This document shows, in pieces, positions 8,980 through 18,050 of a DNA stretch of 64,000 nucleotides (position 1 is the first letter of the stretch; every line of letters begins with the position of its first letter). The notes under the pieces are model-generated. The model was not told the DNA's origin. It was given only the letters and a program-made list of their open reading frames with translations, and made no database searches. Location: contig JAMLIO010000003.1 of assembly GCA_023954155.1 (NCBI GenBank), forward strand, positions 152,920-216,919, written 5' to 3'. Source of the DNA: Pseudobdellovibrionaceae bacterium (lineage in GTDB: Bacteria; Bdellovibrionota; Bdellovibrionia; Bdellovibrionales; UBA1609). The position numbers and the translations under genes were made by a program.

Positions 8980-10281
8980 CTATGTGTGATCGGTGCGTTT
9001 GCCTAAACGCCAATTTTTATCTGTGATCAATCGTGAACCACGTTTAGAAAAAATGTAGCTCCATGCCCACTGAGCCATAACTGAAATTCTATTCTTAAAC
9101 CCGATCAGATAAAAAATATGAATGAACAGCCATGTGTACCATGCCCACAATCCTGAAAATTTAAGCTTGCCCGATTGAACAATGGCACTTTTTTTCCCGA
9201 TAGTGGCCATGATCCCTTTGTTTATATATTTAAAGGGCTTACGTTGAGCCTGGCCTGAGACTTCACTTAAGATTGTCTTTGCCGCATACTTGCCTGCTTG
9301 GATCGCTGCGGGAGCTAAACCAGGAACTTGTATTCCTTCACTGATGATATGAGCCATATCACCAATAACAAATACATTTGAAAACTGTGATACAGCCAAA
9401 TCTGGTCCTACCATGACTCGTCCTGCCCGATCAGTCTCAACTTCTGGAGTCCATTTGAGTCTAACCGCTTCCACTCCAGCTGCCCATATAACAGTTCTTG
9501 CAGGAATAAATTGATCTGTGCACATTTGCACACCATTATGATTGATCTCAGTGACTCGAATTTGCGTGTAAACTTCAACGCCTAACTTTTCTAAAGCCTT
9601 TTGCGCTTTGACAGAAAGACTTTCGTCAAAAGCAGCAAGCACTCTTGATCCTGCCTCTACCAAAATCACACGCGCACTACTGGGATCTATTCTGCGAAAG
9701 TCTTTCACCAAAACAGTTCTGCTGATATCGGCAATAGCTCCCGCCATTTCCACACCTGTGGGCCCTCCGCCCACAACCACAAAGGTCAAAAGCGCTTGCT
9801 GAATTTCAGCTGAGTCTTCATTTTCGGCCCGTTCAAATGCCGCTAAAATACGACGGCGTATCTCTGTTGCCTGTTCTACGGATTTTAAACCTGGAGCAAA
9901 CTCTTCCCACTCGGGCTTGCCAAAGTAACTATGGTTAGCTCCACAAGCTACAATCAGATAGTCATATTCAATGACGGAATCTGAATACCCTAGCCCGTGA
10001 CCATGACGTTCACGAACAACGACCTTTTTTTCTTGCAAACAAATTTCTTTTGCTGTTCCCCATACTACTTTAATGTTTGGAGCTTTCACAAATTGCGCAC
10101 GTATTGGAGCTGCAATATCCGCAGGATTAAGACCCGCTGTGGCCACTTGATACAACAAAGGTTGGAAAAGGTGGTGATTCTTTCGATCTAATAATGTCAC
10201 TTGAATGTTTTTTTTGTTTTCGAAATATTTGGCGGCATTTAAACCTGCAAAGCCGCCACCTATAATCAAAACTTTTGTCAC
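8980..10281 (-). CDS. ndh: Type II NADH:quinone oxidoreductase (NDH-2)
   Basis: A non-pumping flavoprotein that oxidises NADH and reduces quinone at the inner membrane face. Motifs in order are the FAD-binding KVLIIGGGFAGLNAAKYF at the N terminus, DRKNHHLFQPLLYQVATAGL, the NADH-binding TFVVVGGGPTGVEMAGAI, and the second FAD segment NVFVIGDMAHI. A C-terminal amphipathic/hydrophobic region (WAWYTWLFIHIFYLIGF) acts as membrane anchor. The frame stays open to 10446, but that extension overlaps the preceding gene and precedes the Rossmann strand. GTG 10281, 7 bp after that gene's stop, gives a normal 433-residue protein. It is the last gene of a phnDCE-containing operon. Confidence 0.93.
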   Translation of the reverse strand: MTKVLIIGGGFAGLNAAKYFENKKNIQVTLLDRKNHHLFQPLLYQVATAGLNPADIAAPIRAQFVKAPNIKVVWGTAKEICLQEKKVVVRERHGHGLGYSDSVIEYDYLIVACGANHSYFGKPEWEEFAPGLKSVEQATEIRRRILAAFERAENEDSAEIQQALLTFVVVGGGPTGVEMAGAIADISRTVLVKDFRRIDPSSARVILVEAGSRVLAAFDESLSVKAQKALEKLGVEVYTQIRVTEINHNGVQMCTDQFIPARTVIWAAGVEAVRLKWTPEVETDRAGRVMVGPDLAVSQFSNVFVIGDMAHIISEGIQVPGLAPAAIQAGKYAAKTILSEVSGQAQRKPFKYINKGIMATIGKKSAIVQSGKLKFSGLWAWYTWLFIHIFYLIGFKNRISVMAQWAWSYIFSKRGSRLITDKNWRLGKRTDHT

Positions 10282-10288
10282 TTGAACT

Positions 10289-10681
10289 TTACCGCCACCA
10301 AGAAGACTCTGAATCCATAACAATACCGTTATAGATGAGTGTGCCTTGAAATTTTTCTGAAGTCCCTTCCAAGCACACCAAAAACCAATAGGTGTTAGAG
10401 TCATTTGTATGAGTGATCTGCACATACCCTCGAATAATATGGGCACAGTTGGCTGTGTTATTTTCGTAATGTTCTAAACCCCAAATGTCAGATTCAGTGA
10501 TGATTCCTTCATAAGCCTTTGTCACAGCCATTCTGGTGGCCTGCTCTTGAGCCTCTGTTACTTTTTCTGGGCGATTTTTTGTAAAGCCTAGCTGCTGCCA
10601 AAAGAAAATAGGAAAAGCAAAAGCACTGGTGCTACTGAGCACAAGACTTACAAAAAATAAATTTCTTATCAAAGTTTTCAT
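10289..10681 (-). CDS. Small secreted protein between phnE and ndh, unknown function
   Basis: A 130-residue protein with a convincing signal peptide (FFVSLVLSSTSAFA|FPIFFW). The mature part has one short charged helix (EKVTEAQEQATRMAVTKAYEG) and then a probable beta domain. Two Cys (TANCAHIIRG and FLVCLEG) are placed to form one disulfide. Its start lies 2 bp after the phnE stop and its stop 7 bp before ndh, so it is translated as part of the same transcript. No family recognised. A periplasmic accessory to the transporter or to respiration is possible but unproven. Confidence 0.75.
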   Translation of the reverse strand: MKTLIRNLFFVSLVLSSTSAFAFPIFFWQQLGFTKNRPEKVTEAQEQATRMAVTKAYEGIITESDIWGLEHYENNTANCAHIIRGYVQITHTNDSNTYWFLVCLEGTSEKFQGTLIYNGIVMDSESSWWR

Positions 10682-10683
10682 AG

Positions 10684-11772
10684 CTACTTCAATGCTTCAC
10701 GTATGTACGCCGATGCTGCATCCATCACCCACACGACAACTGCAATCACTAAAATAATACAACCCACTTCGGGCCACATAGCTTGACCTTGATATTTGAT
10801 CAACATTGTACCAATACCGCCCCCACCGACAAGACCAATGATGGTGGCCATTCTCACGTTGATGTCCCAACGATAAATAGTAAACGCGATGTAAGGCAGA
10901 ACCACTTGCGGCACAATCGCAAACCACACTGTCTGAACGGCGTTGGCCCCAGTAGATTTAATACCTTCTATAGGTCCATCACTAACGCCTTCTACGATTT
11001 CTGAATACTGCTTAGCTAAAGAGGCCACCGAGTGAATCAATAAAGCAAGCATCCCTGCAAAAGGACCAATACCTACCCAGACCGTAAAAATAATAGCCCA
11101 AATTAAAGGTTCCACTGAGCGAGTGATGTTTAATAAAGTTCTTAACAGGGCATAAAAAGCAAAAGCCACAGGATGCACCATAATGTTTTTAGAACACAAA
11201 AACGAAAGCACAAAAGCTATAGGTACCGCGATCACTGTAGCCAAGAAAGCGATAAAGATGGTTTCAACCACCTCCACAATAGCCATCGGCAATAGACCCA
11301 GATTGGCATTCAATAGTCCTTGAAATAACTTGGTCGCTCCTTCAAAACCATCAGGGTCTGTCAGCTCATACCAACTGGCTTCTGTTACTGAAATACTTAA
11401 AATTAAAGTCGCCAGAAATGTAAGCGTTAAATGCACACCATAAACGCTTGTGAAAAAACCTTGCTCGATAATGTCTTGCTTACGATTGGCATTAGAAAAT
11501 AAATAATCTCCTAAAGTTGAAAATCCCAACTTATAAAAAAGCACGGCCACACCCGCGCAGACCACAAGCAACACGGCATAAACACTAGCCATCATCGACA
11601 TGTTAGCTACAGCCCATTTTTGGTCCATATACAAAAAGCTATCACTGAATAAAGAGATGATCTGAATCCCTAAAAAGAAAAACACTAAAACCGAATAACT
11701 GAAAAATAAGGCGTCAAAAAAAATCTTCTTAGGAGAGTAAACCGCTCCTATGCTGTTACTACTAGTTGACAT
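10684..11772 (-). CDS. phnE: Phosphonate-type ABC transporter permease (PhnE family)
   Basis: Inner-membrane permease of a phosphonate/phosphite-type ABC importer. The start is ATG 11772, where AAGGAGGTCC sits directly upstream inside the end of phnC; the two genes overlap by 11 bp. This gives 363 residues, longer than the usual 260-290. The extra N-terminal part of about 90 residues carries two predicted membrane helices (VLVFFFLGIQIISLF and MMASVYAVLLVVCAGVAVLFY) before the standard domain. The permease core shows ETIFIAFLATVIAVPIAF and the family EAA-like loop (SDGPIEGIKSTGANAVQTVW). It ends with a helix and EALK. The substrate is not determined by sequence. Confidence 0.88.
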   Translation of the reverse strand: MSTSSNSIGAVYSPKKIFFDALFFSYSVLVFFFLGIQIISLFSDSFLYMDQKWAVANMSMMASVYAVLLVVCAGVAVLFYKLGFSTLGDYLFSNANRKQDIIEQGFFTSVYGVHLTLTFLATLILSISVTEASWYELTDPDGFEGATKLFQGLLNANLGLLPMAIVEVVETIFIAFLATVIAVPIAFVLSFLCSKNIMVHPVAFAFYALLRTLLNITRSVEPLIWAIIFTVWVGIGPFAGMLALLIHSVASLAKQYSEIVEGVSDGPIEGIKSTGANAVQTVWFAIVPQVVLPYIAFTIYRWDINVRMATIIGLVGGGGIGTMLIKYQGQAMWPEVGCIILVIAVVVWVMDAASAYIREALK

Positions 11773-12547
11773 GGACCTCCTTAGCGCCTTCACCATAAAT
11801 CTTTGCAAACCATGCTTCATCAATATGGCTTGGACTACCTTCAAATACGATTTCCCCACCCTTAAGAGCGATCACACGTGTGGCGTACTGTCTGACTAAA
11901 GATAAAAAGTGCAAATTACAGATCATGGTGATTCCCAATTCTTGATTTACCTTTCTAAGATAGTCCATCACCACATGACATGTCGCTGGGTCTAAGCTGG
12001 CAACGGGTTCATCAGCCAACAGAACTTCAGGAACTTGTGTCAAAGCTCTAGCAATAGCCACGCGTTGCTGTTGTCCTCCTGATAATTGGTCCGCACGAAC
12101 GCGAGCTTTGTTCTCAATACCCACAAGTTTTAGATATTCTAAAGCCTTTTCACGATCTTGCTTAGAAAACATTTTAAAGACACTTTTAAACGTACCCATA
12201 CCACCTAAGCGTCCCATAAGAACATTGCTCATCACAGAATGTCTGGGAATCAGGTTAAAGTGCTGGAAGATCATAGCAATGCGACGACGAAGATTTAAAA
12301 TCTCACGCCCCTTAATATTATCAATTCTTTGATTATTGAAGCTGATCTCACCCGATGTAGGGTCATGCAAACGATTCAGACATCTAAGTAGAGTGGACTT
12401 TCCTGAACCACTCAGCCCAATGATGACCAAAAACTCACCTGGGTACACATCAAAGCTCACACCCTTTAAAGCTTGCACGCCATTATCATAGGTCTTAGTC
12501 AGATTTTTGACCGATAAAATCGGCTTTGCATTTTGCTCACTACTCAT
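11762..12547 (-). CDS. phnC: Phosphonate-type ABC transporter ATP-binding protein
   Basis: ATPase subunit that powers import, 261 residues. Walker A is GLSGSGKSTLLRCLNRL, the Q-loop region is IAMIFQHFNLIPRHSVMSN, the ABC signature is LSGGQQQRVAIARAL, Walker B is LLADEPVASLDP, and the H-loop is in MICNLHFLSLVRQYA. The RHSVMSNVLMGRLG stretch after the Q-loop is typical of PhnC. Its start overlaps the phnD stop (ATGA) and its end overlaps phnE, so translation is coupled. Confidence 0.93.
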   Translation of the reverse strand: MSSEQNAKPILSVKNLTKTYDNGVQALKGVSFDVYPGEFLVIIGLSGSGKSTLLRCLNRLHDPTSGEISFNNQRIDNIKGREILNLRRRIAMIFQHFNLIPRHSVMSNVLMGRLGGMGTFKSVFKMFSKQDREKALEYLKLVGIENKARVRADQLSGGQQQRVAIARALTQVPEVLLADEPVASLDPATCHVVMDYLRKVNQELGITMICNLHFLSLVRQYATRVIALKGGEIVFEGSPSHIDEAWFAKIYGEGAKEVHVN

Positions 12548-13455
12548 TGATTCACCATTTCTGTTGCTGACTTACCTAGATCTTTTAACATTTTCACCAC
12601 AGGAGCATAGTCCTCATCCGTAGCACGAATAAAGCCTGTAACTGAAGACAGCTTTAGAAAGGTATCTCTGCCTTCTTCTGTTTGCACAAAGTCCTCTAGG
12701 GCTTTTACAATATTATTTTTTACTTCTTCTGGAAGATCTTTACGGAAGACAACGGGGTCATTGGGAATAGACTCTGTAAGCTCTAAAATTTTGACCTTCT
12801 CTTCCACATCAGGGTACTGAGTTTTCACTAAGCGTCTGGCATCTTGGATTTCCCCATCAGCCTTTGGAGAATAAAACGTGGCCCCCGCATCCACCTGCCC
12901 CTGATAAATCATCGACACCACATTGTCGTGCCTCATAGCAAACATATTATCTTTAGGTTTAATCTGTCTGTCTTTAAGAACCTTGAGGGGCATTAAGTAT
13001 CCACTGGTAGAGGATGGATCTACATAGGCAATGGTTTTGTTATTTAAGTCTTCTAATTTTTTGATCGGGCCATCGGCTCTTGCCAAGAATTGCGCTTTGT
13101 AAGAACTCTCACCATAACGAATGACTGTCAGTCTGGCTTGGGCTCCATACTTTTCATGAGCTAAGAGATACCCAAAAGTATTGATCGAAGCCACATCCGC
13201 CCGCTTGGTGCCGAAAGCTTCCACCACGGCAATAAAACTTGTAGGGATACTGACTTTAAATTTGTAAGGCGTGTGCTCTTCTAAGTACTTTTCTAAAACT
13301 GAAGAGGTGTCTTCGATGACCTTCACATCTACTGAAGGGACGAAAAATAATTTGATGGGATTAGTTGCCGATCCAATTTCGCCACGTTCACGGCGAGTAC
13401 ATCCCATTGTTAATGCCATGGAACACATCATAACCAGCAGTAAGGCACGCTTCAT
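12544..13455 (-). CDS. phnD: Phosphonate/phosphite-type substrate-binding lipoprotein
   Basis: Periplasmic binding component of the importer, 303 residues. The signal peptide ends in a lipobox (ALTMGC|TRRE), so it is anchored as a lipoprotein. The PhnD-like fold is supported by IKLFFVPSVDVKVIEDTSSV, FIAVVEAFGTKRADVASINT, the hinge YVDPSSTSGYLMPLKVL, and DVGATFYSPK-like DAGATFYSPKADG. Related proteins bind phosphonates, phosphite, hypophosphite or phosphate, so the ligand is open. First gene of the operon; GGGGGT precedes the ATG. I could not recognise a Pho box in the 118 bp upstream. Confidence 0.88.
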   Translation of the reverse strand: MKRALLLVMMCSMALTMGCTRRERGEIGSATNPIKLFFVPSVDVKVIEDTSSVLEKYLEEHTPYKFKVSIPTSFIAVVEAFGTKRADVASINTFGYLLAHEKYGAQARLTVIRYGESSYKAQFLARADGPIKKLEDLNNKTIAYVDPSSTSGYLMPLKVLKDRQIKPKDNMFAMRHDNVVSMIYQGQVDAGATFYSPKADGEIQDARRLVKTQYPDVEEKVKILELTESIPNDPVVFRKDLPEEVKNNIVKALEDFVQTEEGRDTFLKLSSVTGFIRATDEDYAPVVKMLKDLGKSATEMVNQ

Positions 13456-13573
13456 CTCGACCCCCGAGTAAAATTTTTGAGCTATTTAGAATTAACAAAT
13501 CATTACTTAAGGGCCAAGAGGATAGAGCTATGACGCAGGCGTTTGGCTCACATCTGCTTATTTTATCAACACA

Positions 13574-14620
13574 TCAGTGAGTGCCAGAATTTTTGGTTTT
13601 GATCCAAGAAAACAAACCTGAACCCAAGATGAGTGTAAGGATAATGGCCAAGGACCACACCACTGGAAACTTCCCACCAAATAGCTCATTGAGGATCGTC
13701 ATTTTTAAACCCACAAAAATGAGCACCAGAGACAAGCCATATTTAAGGTACTCAAAACGATCCACAATCCCAGCTAAAAAGAAATACATCGCTCGCAAGC
13801 CCAAAATGGCAAAAATATTAGACGTGAACACAATAAAAGGCTCTTTGGTCACAGCAAAGATGGCAGGTACAGAGTCAATTGCAAAAATGACATCTGAAAG
13901 TTCTAAGAATACGAGTGCTAAAAATAAAGGAGTGACATGCTTCACCCCATTCAGCACCACAAAGAAACTCTGTCCATGTAGTTCTGAGGTCACAGGATAA
14001 ATCTTACGTATCCATTTGATGAGAAAGTTCTTCTCAGGATCGACTTTACTCTCTCCCCCAAAGACCAATTTCAAACCCGTAAAGATCAAGAAGCCACCGA
14101 ACACCCACAACACCCAATGAAACTGCATCAGAATAGAGCCTAAGGCGATAAAAATAGCGCGGAACACAAGAGCCCCTAGTATCCCAAAAAATAACACTCG
14201 GTGTTGATATTTTAAAGAGATATCAAAATAAGAAAAGATCAACACAAAGACAAAGATATTGTCCATAGCCAAACTCTTCTCGATCACAAGCCCTGTCAAA
14301 AACTCAAGAGCCACCTGTTTGGCTTTGTCAGCAGCTGGCATTCCCCACGTGCTTAAAAAATTTGGATCCGCAGAGAATTTATTCAGACTGTAGAGATAAA
14401 ATAACACATTAAAGACTAAGGCTAAAGATATCCACACGACAGTCCATACCGCCGCTTCTTTAATACTCACAGCGTGAGCTTTACGGTGAAACACTCCCAA
14501 ATCTAAAGCTAACATGAGACAGACAAAGATAATAAAGCCAATATAGGCCCACCAATAATCAACAAGAGGAAACAAGACTTCACTTGGCATGGGGGCCATT
14601 CTATAGAAGCAGAAATCCAA
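13574..14620 (-). CDS. TerC/Alx-family integral membrane protein
   Basis: A membrane protein of the TerC family, several members of which (Alx, MeeF/MeeY) export manganese. About nine hydrophobic helices are visible. The family's acidic motifs are intact: LALDLGVFHRKAH in the first helices, EKSLAMDNIFVFVLIF mid-protein, and LELSDVIFAIDSVPAIFAVT in the second repeat. The start is uncertain. TTG 14620 has GGAGG six bases upstream, while ATGs at 14599 and 14590 lack a good ribosome binding site but begin closer to the conserved region. It is divergent from the Mn-type SOD gene, with about 126 bp between them. Confidence 0.88.
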   Translation of the reverse strand: MDFCFYRMAPMPSEVLFPLVDYWWAYIGFIIFVCLMLALDLGVFHRKAHAVSIKEAAVWTVVWISLALVFNVLFYLYSLNKFSADPNFLSTWGMPAADKAKQVALEFLTGLVIEKSLAMDNIFVFVLIFSYFDISLKYQHRVLFFGILGALVFRAIFIALGSILMQFHWVLWVFGGFLIFTGLKLVFGGESKVDPEKNFLIKWIRKIYPVTSELHGQSFFVVLNGVKHVTPLFLALVFLELSDVIFAIDSVPAIFAVTKEPFIVFTSNIFAILGLRAMYFFLAGIVDRFEYLKYGLSLVLIFVGLKMTILNELFGGKFPVVWSLAIILTLILGSGLFSWIKTKNSGTH

Positions 14621-14746
14621 AAGCAACCTCCAGCGTTACCACCTTTATGGAAAGTCTGGTATGATGCCCGTGCAGCTTCTTTATTGAAACAAGCGCCCTT
14701 ATCCCACTTGGGGATACCGTTAATCATTCGTAACAGGAGGTCAAAG

Positions 14747-15388
14747 ATGTCTGAAACTTTAGAAAAATTAAATACTATGCGTTCTCCCTTTAAATTACCT
14801 GAGCTGCCTTATGCCACAAACGCTCTTGAAGCATGTGTAGACGAAGCCACAATGAAAATTCACCATAGTTTACACCACCAAGCTTATGTGAATAACCTTA
14901 ACGCCGCTATCGACAATGAAGACATTGATATGATGAGCCTGCTAAAGAACATCTCTTCACGTGGTAATGCAGTAAGAAACAATGGCGGTGGTCACTGGAA
15001 TCATAGCTTCTTTTGGACTGTGATGACCAACAAAGACGACAACAAGCAGATTCCAGCAGATTTAAAAAAAGAAATTGAAAGTACTTTTGGTTCTTTTGAA
15101 AAATTCCAAGAGGCTTTTGAAAAAGCAGGAGCCACACAATTTGGATCAGGCTGGGCTTGGTTGATTCGTAATAGCAGCGGAAAACTAGAAGTCACTTCTA
15201 CTCCTAACCAAGATAATCCTCTAATGGATGTCGCCGCAGTGAAAGGCACACCTATTTTAGGCGTAGACGTTTGGGAGCACGCTTACTATCTCAAATATCA
15301 AAACAAACGCGCAGACTATTTGAAAAACTTTTGGAAAGTAGTGAACTGGAAACAAGTCGCTCAATACGATGCTGAAGCCAAAGGCTAA
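14747..15388 (+). CDS. sodA: Superoxide dismutase, Mn type by sequence
   Basis: Converts superoxide to oxygen and hydrogen peroxide. ATG 14747 has a textbook AGGAGGT and gives 213 residues; an upstream in-frame start at 14684 lacks one. Metal ligands are His39 (KIHHSLHHQAYVNN), His in GGGHWNHSFFW, and Asp/His in GVDVWEHAYY. The active-site Gln sits in TPNQDNPL with Gly at the GGGH position, the arrangement of Mn enzymes; Fe enzymes carry the Gln next to the second His. No signal peptide is seen, so it is cytoplasmic. The first 12 residues extend beyond most homologues. Confidence 0.92.
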   Translation: MSETLEKLNTMRSPFKLPELPYATNALEACVDEATMKIHHSLHHQAYVNNLNAAIDNEDIDMMSLLKNISSRGNAVRNNGGGHWNHSFFWTVMTNKDDNKQIPADLKKEIESTFGSFEKFQEAFEKAGATQFGSGWAWLIRNSSGKLEVTSTPNQDNPLMDVAAVKGTPILGVDVWEHAYYLKYQNKRADYLKNFWKVVNWKQVAQYDAEAKG

Positions 15389-15409
15389 AATTTAATTATT
15401 GATTTGATC

Positions 15410-15440
15410 AGGGATTTGCTCGGCGCAAGTCCCTTTTTTT
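15410..15440 (+). terminator. Rho-independent terminator of the SOD gene
   Basis: AGGGATTTGC pairs with GCAAGTCCCT (10 bp, one G:U) around a TCGGC loop, followed by seven T. The T-run reaches the stop codon of the convergent nqrM gene. Confidence 0.9.
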
Positions 15441-15645
15441 ATACTTTTTGTTTCTTCTCTAAAGCGCTGATATCTTGACAAGACACAGGGGCACCGCAAG
15501 CACAAGGCTTAGCCTTCTCACCCATAACTGTATTTAAACCGCCACAAGAACCTTTTATAGGTTTATTGCTAAAGATCACTCCTAAAGCCAAGGCAAACAC
15601 TCCTAAAGAAAACACTAATAAAGTGACTAGAAAATATGTAAGCAT
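15439..15645 (-). CDS. nqrM: NqrM, Na+-NQR maturation protein
   Basis: A 68-residue single-pass membrane protein. The N-terminal helix (YFLVTLLVFSLGVFALALGVIF) is followed by the NqrM cysteine signature IKGSCGGLN and then CACGAPVSC. NqrM is required for maturation of Na+-NQR, and its cysteines are thought to deliver or assemble the Fe site between NqrD and NqrE. Position as the last gene of the nqr operon, after apbE, supports the call. Formerly annotated DUF539. Confidence 0.93.
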   Translation of the reverse strand: MLTYFLVTLLVFSLGVFALALGVIFSNKPIKGSCGGLNTVMGEKAKPCACGAPVSCQDISALEKKQKV

Positions 15646-15657
15646 TGTTACCTCCCT

Positions 15658-16800
15658 TTATGGGTTTTGATCTGCCTTATTTAAAACACCACCACTCAGT
15701 TCTGTAAAGCGTTTTGTGGCTTTTGTAAGCAACTTCACATCAGCCGCAACCTCTGCTTCCTCGCCTGCATCATCTTTTGTGGTAGGCTTCTTCGCTGCGG
15801 GTGGAGCAATGATGAAGTAGGCAGCTATATTACTCTTTTCGGCATATTGTAGACCAAGTTTAGGCCCCATCGCCATAAGTGCCGTAGCTAATCCATCTGC
15901 TTTCATACAAGACGAATCTAAAACCGTCACCGAAAGCAAACCATGGGGAACAGGACGTCCCGTTCTGGTATTGATAGTGTGTGAATAAAATTTATCACCC
16001 TCTTCAAAAAAGTTGCGGTAAGAGCCTGATGTTGCAATCGAATAGTCTTTAAGGGGAAACTTCAACTGTATTCCCCCTCTTTGACCCTGCACAGGTTTTT
16101 CAATGGCCACCACCCAAGGTTCGCCACTGGCTTTAGCTCCTCGAACTTTAATCTCACCACCAATTTCTACCAAGTGATTCACTAAACCTTTTAAAGTTAA
16201 AAGTTCCGAAACTTTATCTACAGCAAAACCCTTCGCAGTTGCTGAAAGATCCAAGCGAACTCTTCTGTCTGTCTTTTCCAGCAACCACTTCTCATTGTCA
16301 GCAGGCTTTAGACGAACTCGGCCATACCCTACATACTTCAAAACCGCATTGATTTCACTTTGGCTGGGGGCTTTTGCTTTTCTGACTCCAGGTCCAAAAC
16401 CCCACAAGTTCACCAGTGGTCCTACTGTTGGATCAAAAAAACCTTGAGTGTCTTGAGCTAGTTCTAAAGAATAATTTAAGACTTGCGCAAACCATGAACT
16501 GATATACATCGGTTTATCTTCATAAGTGTGATTGACTCGGCCAATTTCAGAACTTGAAAGGTAGGTCGACATCTGTCTGTTGATCTCTTTGAGCAAATCA
16601 TCCACTTCTTGTTGTAATAAAGCATGGTCTACTTTGATATCAGGTTCAGCCTTAATAGAGTAATGTGTGCCCATTGTTGGGCCTTCCAAATGGATAGGCT
16701 TATCTTTACAAGCTTGCAGTACTAACAAGATCAAAACAAAAACAGGGACTCTGGTTAAGAGGTCCCTGTAATTCAAAAAAGCACTTACTGACTTTTTCAT
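15658..16800 (-). CDS. apbE: FAD:protein FMN transferase
   Basis: Covalently attaches FMN to threonine in NqrB and NqrC, using FAD as donor. It is 380 residues with a lipoprotein-type signal (LILLVLQAC|KDKP). Family motifs present are [74 protein letters not shown] and HTINTRTGRPV. The last 50 residues (PPAAKKPTTKDDAGEEAEVA) form a charged, probably disordered extension. Its start overlaps the nqrF stop by one base. Confidence 0.95.
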   Translation of the reverse strand: MKKSVSAFLNYRDLLTRVPVFVLILLVLQACKDKPIHLEGPTMGTHYSIKAEPDIKVDHALLQQEVDDLLKEINRQMSTYLSSSEIGRVNHTYEDKPMYISSWFAQVLNYSLELAQDTQGFFDPTVGPLVNLWGFGPGVRKAKAPSQSEINAVLKYVGYGRVRLKPADNEKWLLEKTDRRVRLDLSATAKGFAVDKVSELLTLKGLVNHLVEIGGEIKVRGAKASGEPWVVAIEKPVQGQRGGIQLKFPLKDYSIATSGSYRNFFEEGDKFYSHTINTRTGRPVPHGLLSVTVLDSSCMKADGLATALMAMGPKLGLQYAEKSNIAAYFIIAPPAAKKPTTKDDAGEEAEVAADVKLLTKATKRFTELSGGVLNKADQNP

Positions 16801-18023
16801 TAGCCACCGAAATCGTCTAGCATGATGTCTTCGCGTTCAACTCCTAGGTCTAATAACATATTGATCACACTTTGGTTCATGATTGGGGGACCACACAAGT
16901 AGTACTCACAATCTTCTGGGTTAGGATGATTTTTCAAATATTGCTCGAAGAGCACATTATGAATAAACCCTTTGTAGCCCGTCCAGTTGTCTTCAGGCTG
17001 AGCATCAGACAGTGCCACATACCATTTGAAGTTTTCGTTCTCTGCTTGAATGGCATCAAAATCTTCCACATAAAACATTTCTCTTTTTGAACGAGCCCCA
17101 TACCAGAATGTCGCTTTACGTTTAGTTTTAATACGACGGAACTGATCAAAAATATGAGAACGCATAGGAGCCATACCCGCGCCACCACCGATAAAGACCA
17201 TCTCTTTATCCGTATCACGAGCAAAGAACTCACCAAATGGCCCAGAAATGATCACATCATCACCTGGCTTTAAATCAAAAATATAAGACGACATAATTCC
17301 AGGAGGAACATTGGGTTTATTTGGTGGAGGAGTGGCAATACGCACGTTAAGCATGATAATGCCTTTTTCTTCTGGATAGTTGGCCATAGAATAGGCTCTT
17401 ACTGTTTCTTCAGACACATTTGATTTATACTGCCATAAATTAAATCTGTCCCAGTCACCACGGTATTCCTCTTCCACATCAAAACTCTTAAAGTCGATGT
17501 TTAATCCTGCAGGTCTTTCGATTTGAATAAATCCGCCTGCACGGAAAGGTACAGATTCACCAGCAGGCAGATCAAGCACAAGTTCTTTAATAAAAGTGGC
17601 CACGTTGTGGTTAGAGCGAACTTTACAGTTCCACTTTTTCACACCAAAGACCTCTTCAGGAACTTCGATTTTCATATTTTGTTTTACTGTCACTTGGCAG
17701 GAAAGACGAGTGCCTTCACGAGCTTCACGCTTATTGATGTGTGACGTTTCAGTTTCTAAGATGTCACCGCCACCTTCAAAAACTTTAACTTTACATTGAG
17801 CGCAAGTTCCACCACCACCACACGCACTTGAAACGTACAGCTTGTTATCCGCCAATGTATTTAGAAGCTTTGATCCTGATTTTACAACCAGATCTTTTTC
17901 TCCATTAACGTTAATCGTGACGGGACCTGAGGCCACCAATCTTGATTTGGCAGCTAGAATGATCCCCACCAAAGCGAGAATCACGACCGTAAACATTGCT
18001 ACACCTAAAATGATCAATTCCAT
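16800..18023 (-). CDS. nqrF: Na+-NQR subunit F (NADH-oxidising)
   Basis: Entry point for electrons: accepts hydride from NADH to FAD and passes electrons to a 2Fe-2S centre. The 407 residues comprise one N-terminal membrane helix ([20 protein letters not shown]), a ferredoxin domain with ligands C68, C74, C77 and C109, then the FAD domain ([11 protein letters not shown]) and NADH domain ([31 protein letters not shown]). It ends in the typical MLDDFGG. Length equals that of Vibrio NqrF. Confidence 0.97.
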   Translation of the reverse strand: MELIILGVAMFTVVILALVGIILAAKSRLVASGPVTINVNGEKDLVVKSGSKLLNTLADNKLYVSSACGGGGTCAQCKVKVFEGGGDILETETSHINKREAREGTRLSCQVTVKQNMKIEVPEEVFGVKKWNCKVRSNHNVATFIKELVLDLPAGESVPFRAGGFIQIERPAGLNIDFKSFDVEEEYRGDWDRFNLWQYKSNVSEETVRAYSMANYPEEKGIIMLNVRIATPPPNKPNVPPGIMSSYIFDLKPGDDVIISGPFGEFFARDTDKEMVFIGGGAGMAPMRSHIFDQFRRIKTKRKATFWYGARSKREMFYVEDFDAIQAENENFKWYVALSDAQPEDNWTGYKGFIHNVLFEQYLKNHPNPEDCEYYLCGPPIMNQSVINMLLDLGVEREDIMLDDFGG

Positions 18024-18050
18024 GTTTTATCCTTAAATGCTCGTCTCAAA

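Noticed and set aside
14509..14727. A 72-codon minus-strand frame overlapping the start of the TerC gene
   Set aside because: Looks slightly protein-like but overlaps conserved TerC coding sequence in another frame and matches nothing recognisable.
14627..14746. Manganese (yybP-ykoY) riboswitch upstream of terC
   Set aside because: Looked for because of the TerC gene, but the conserved core segments are not present in the right arrangement.
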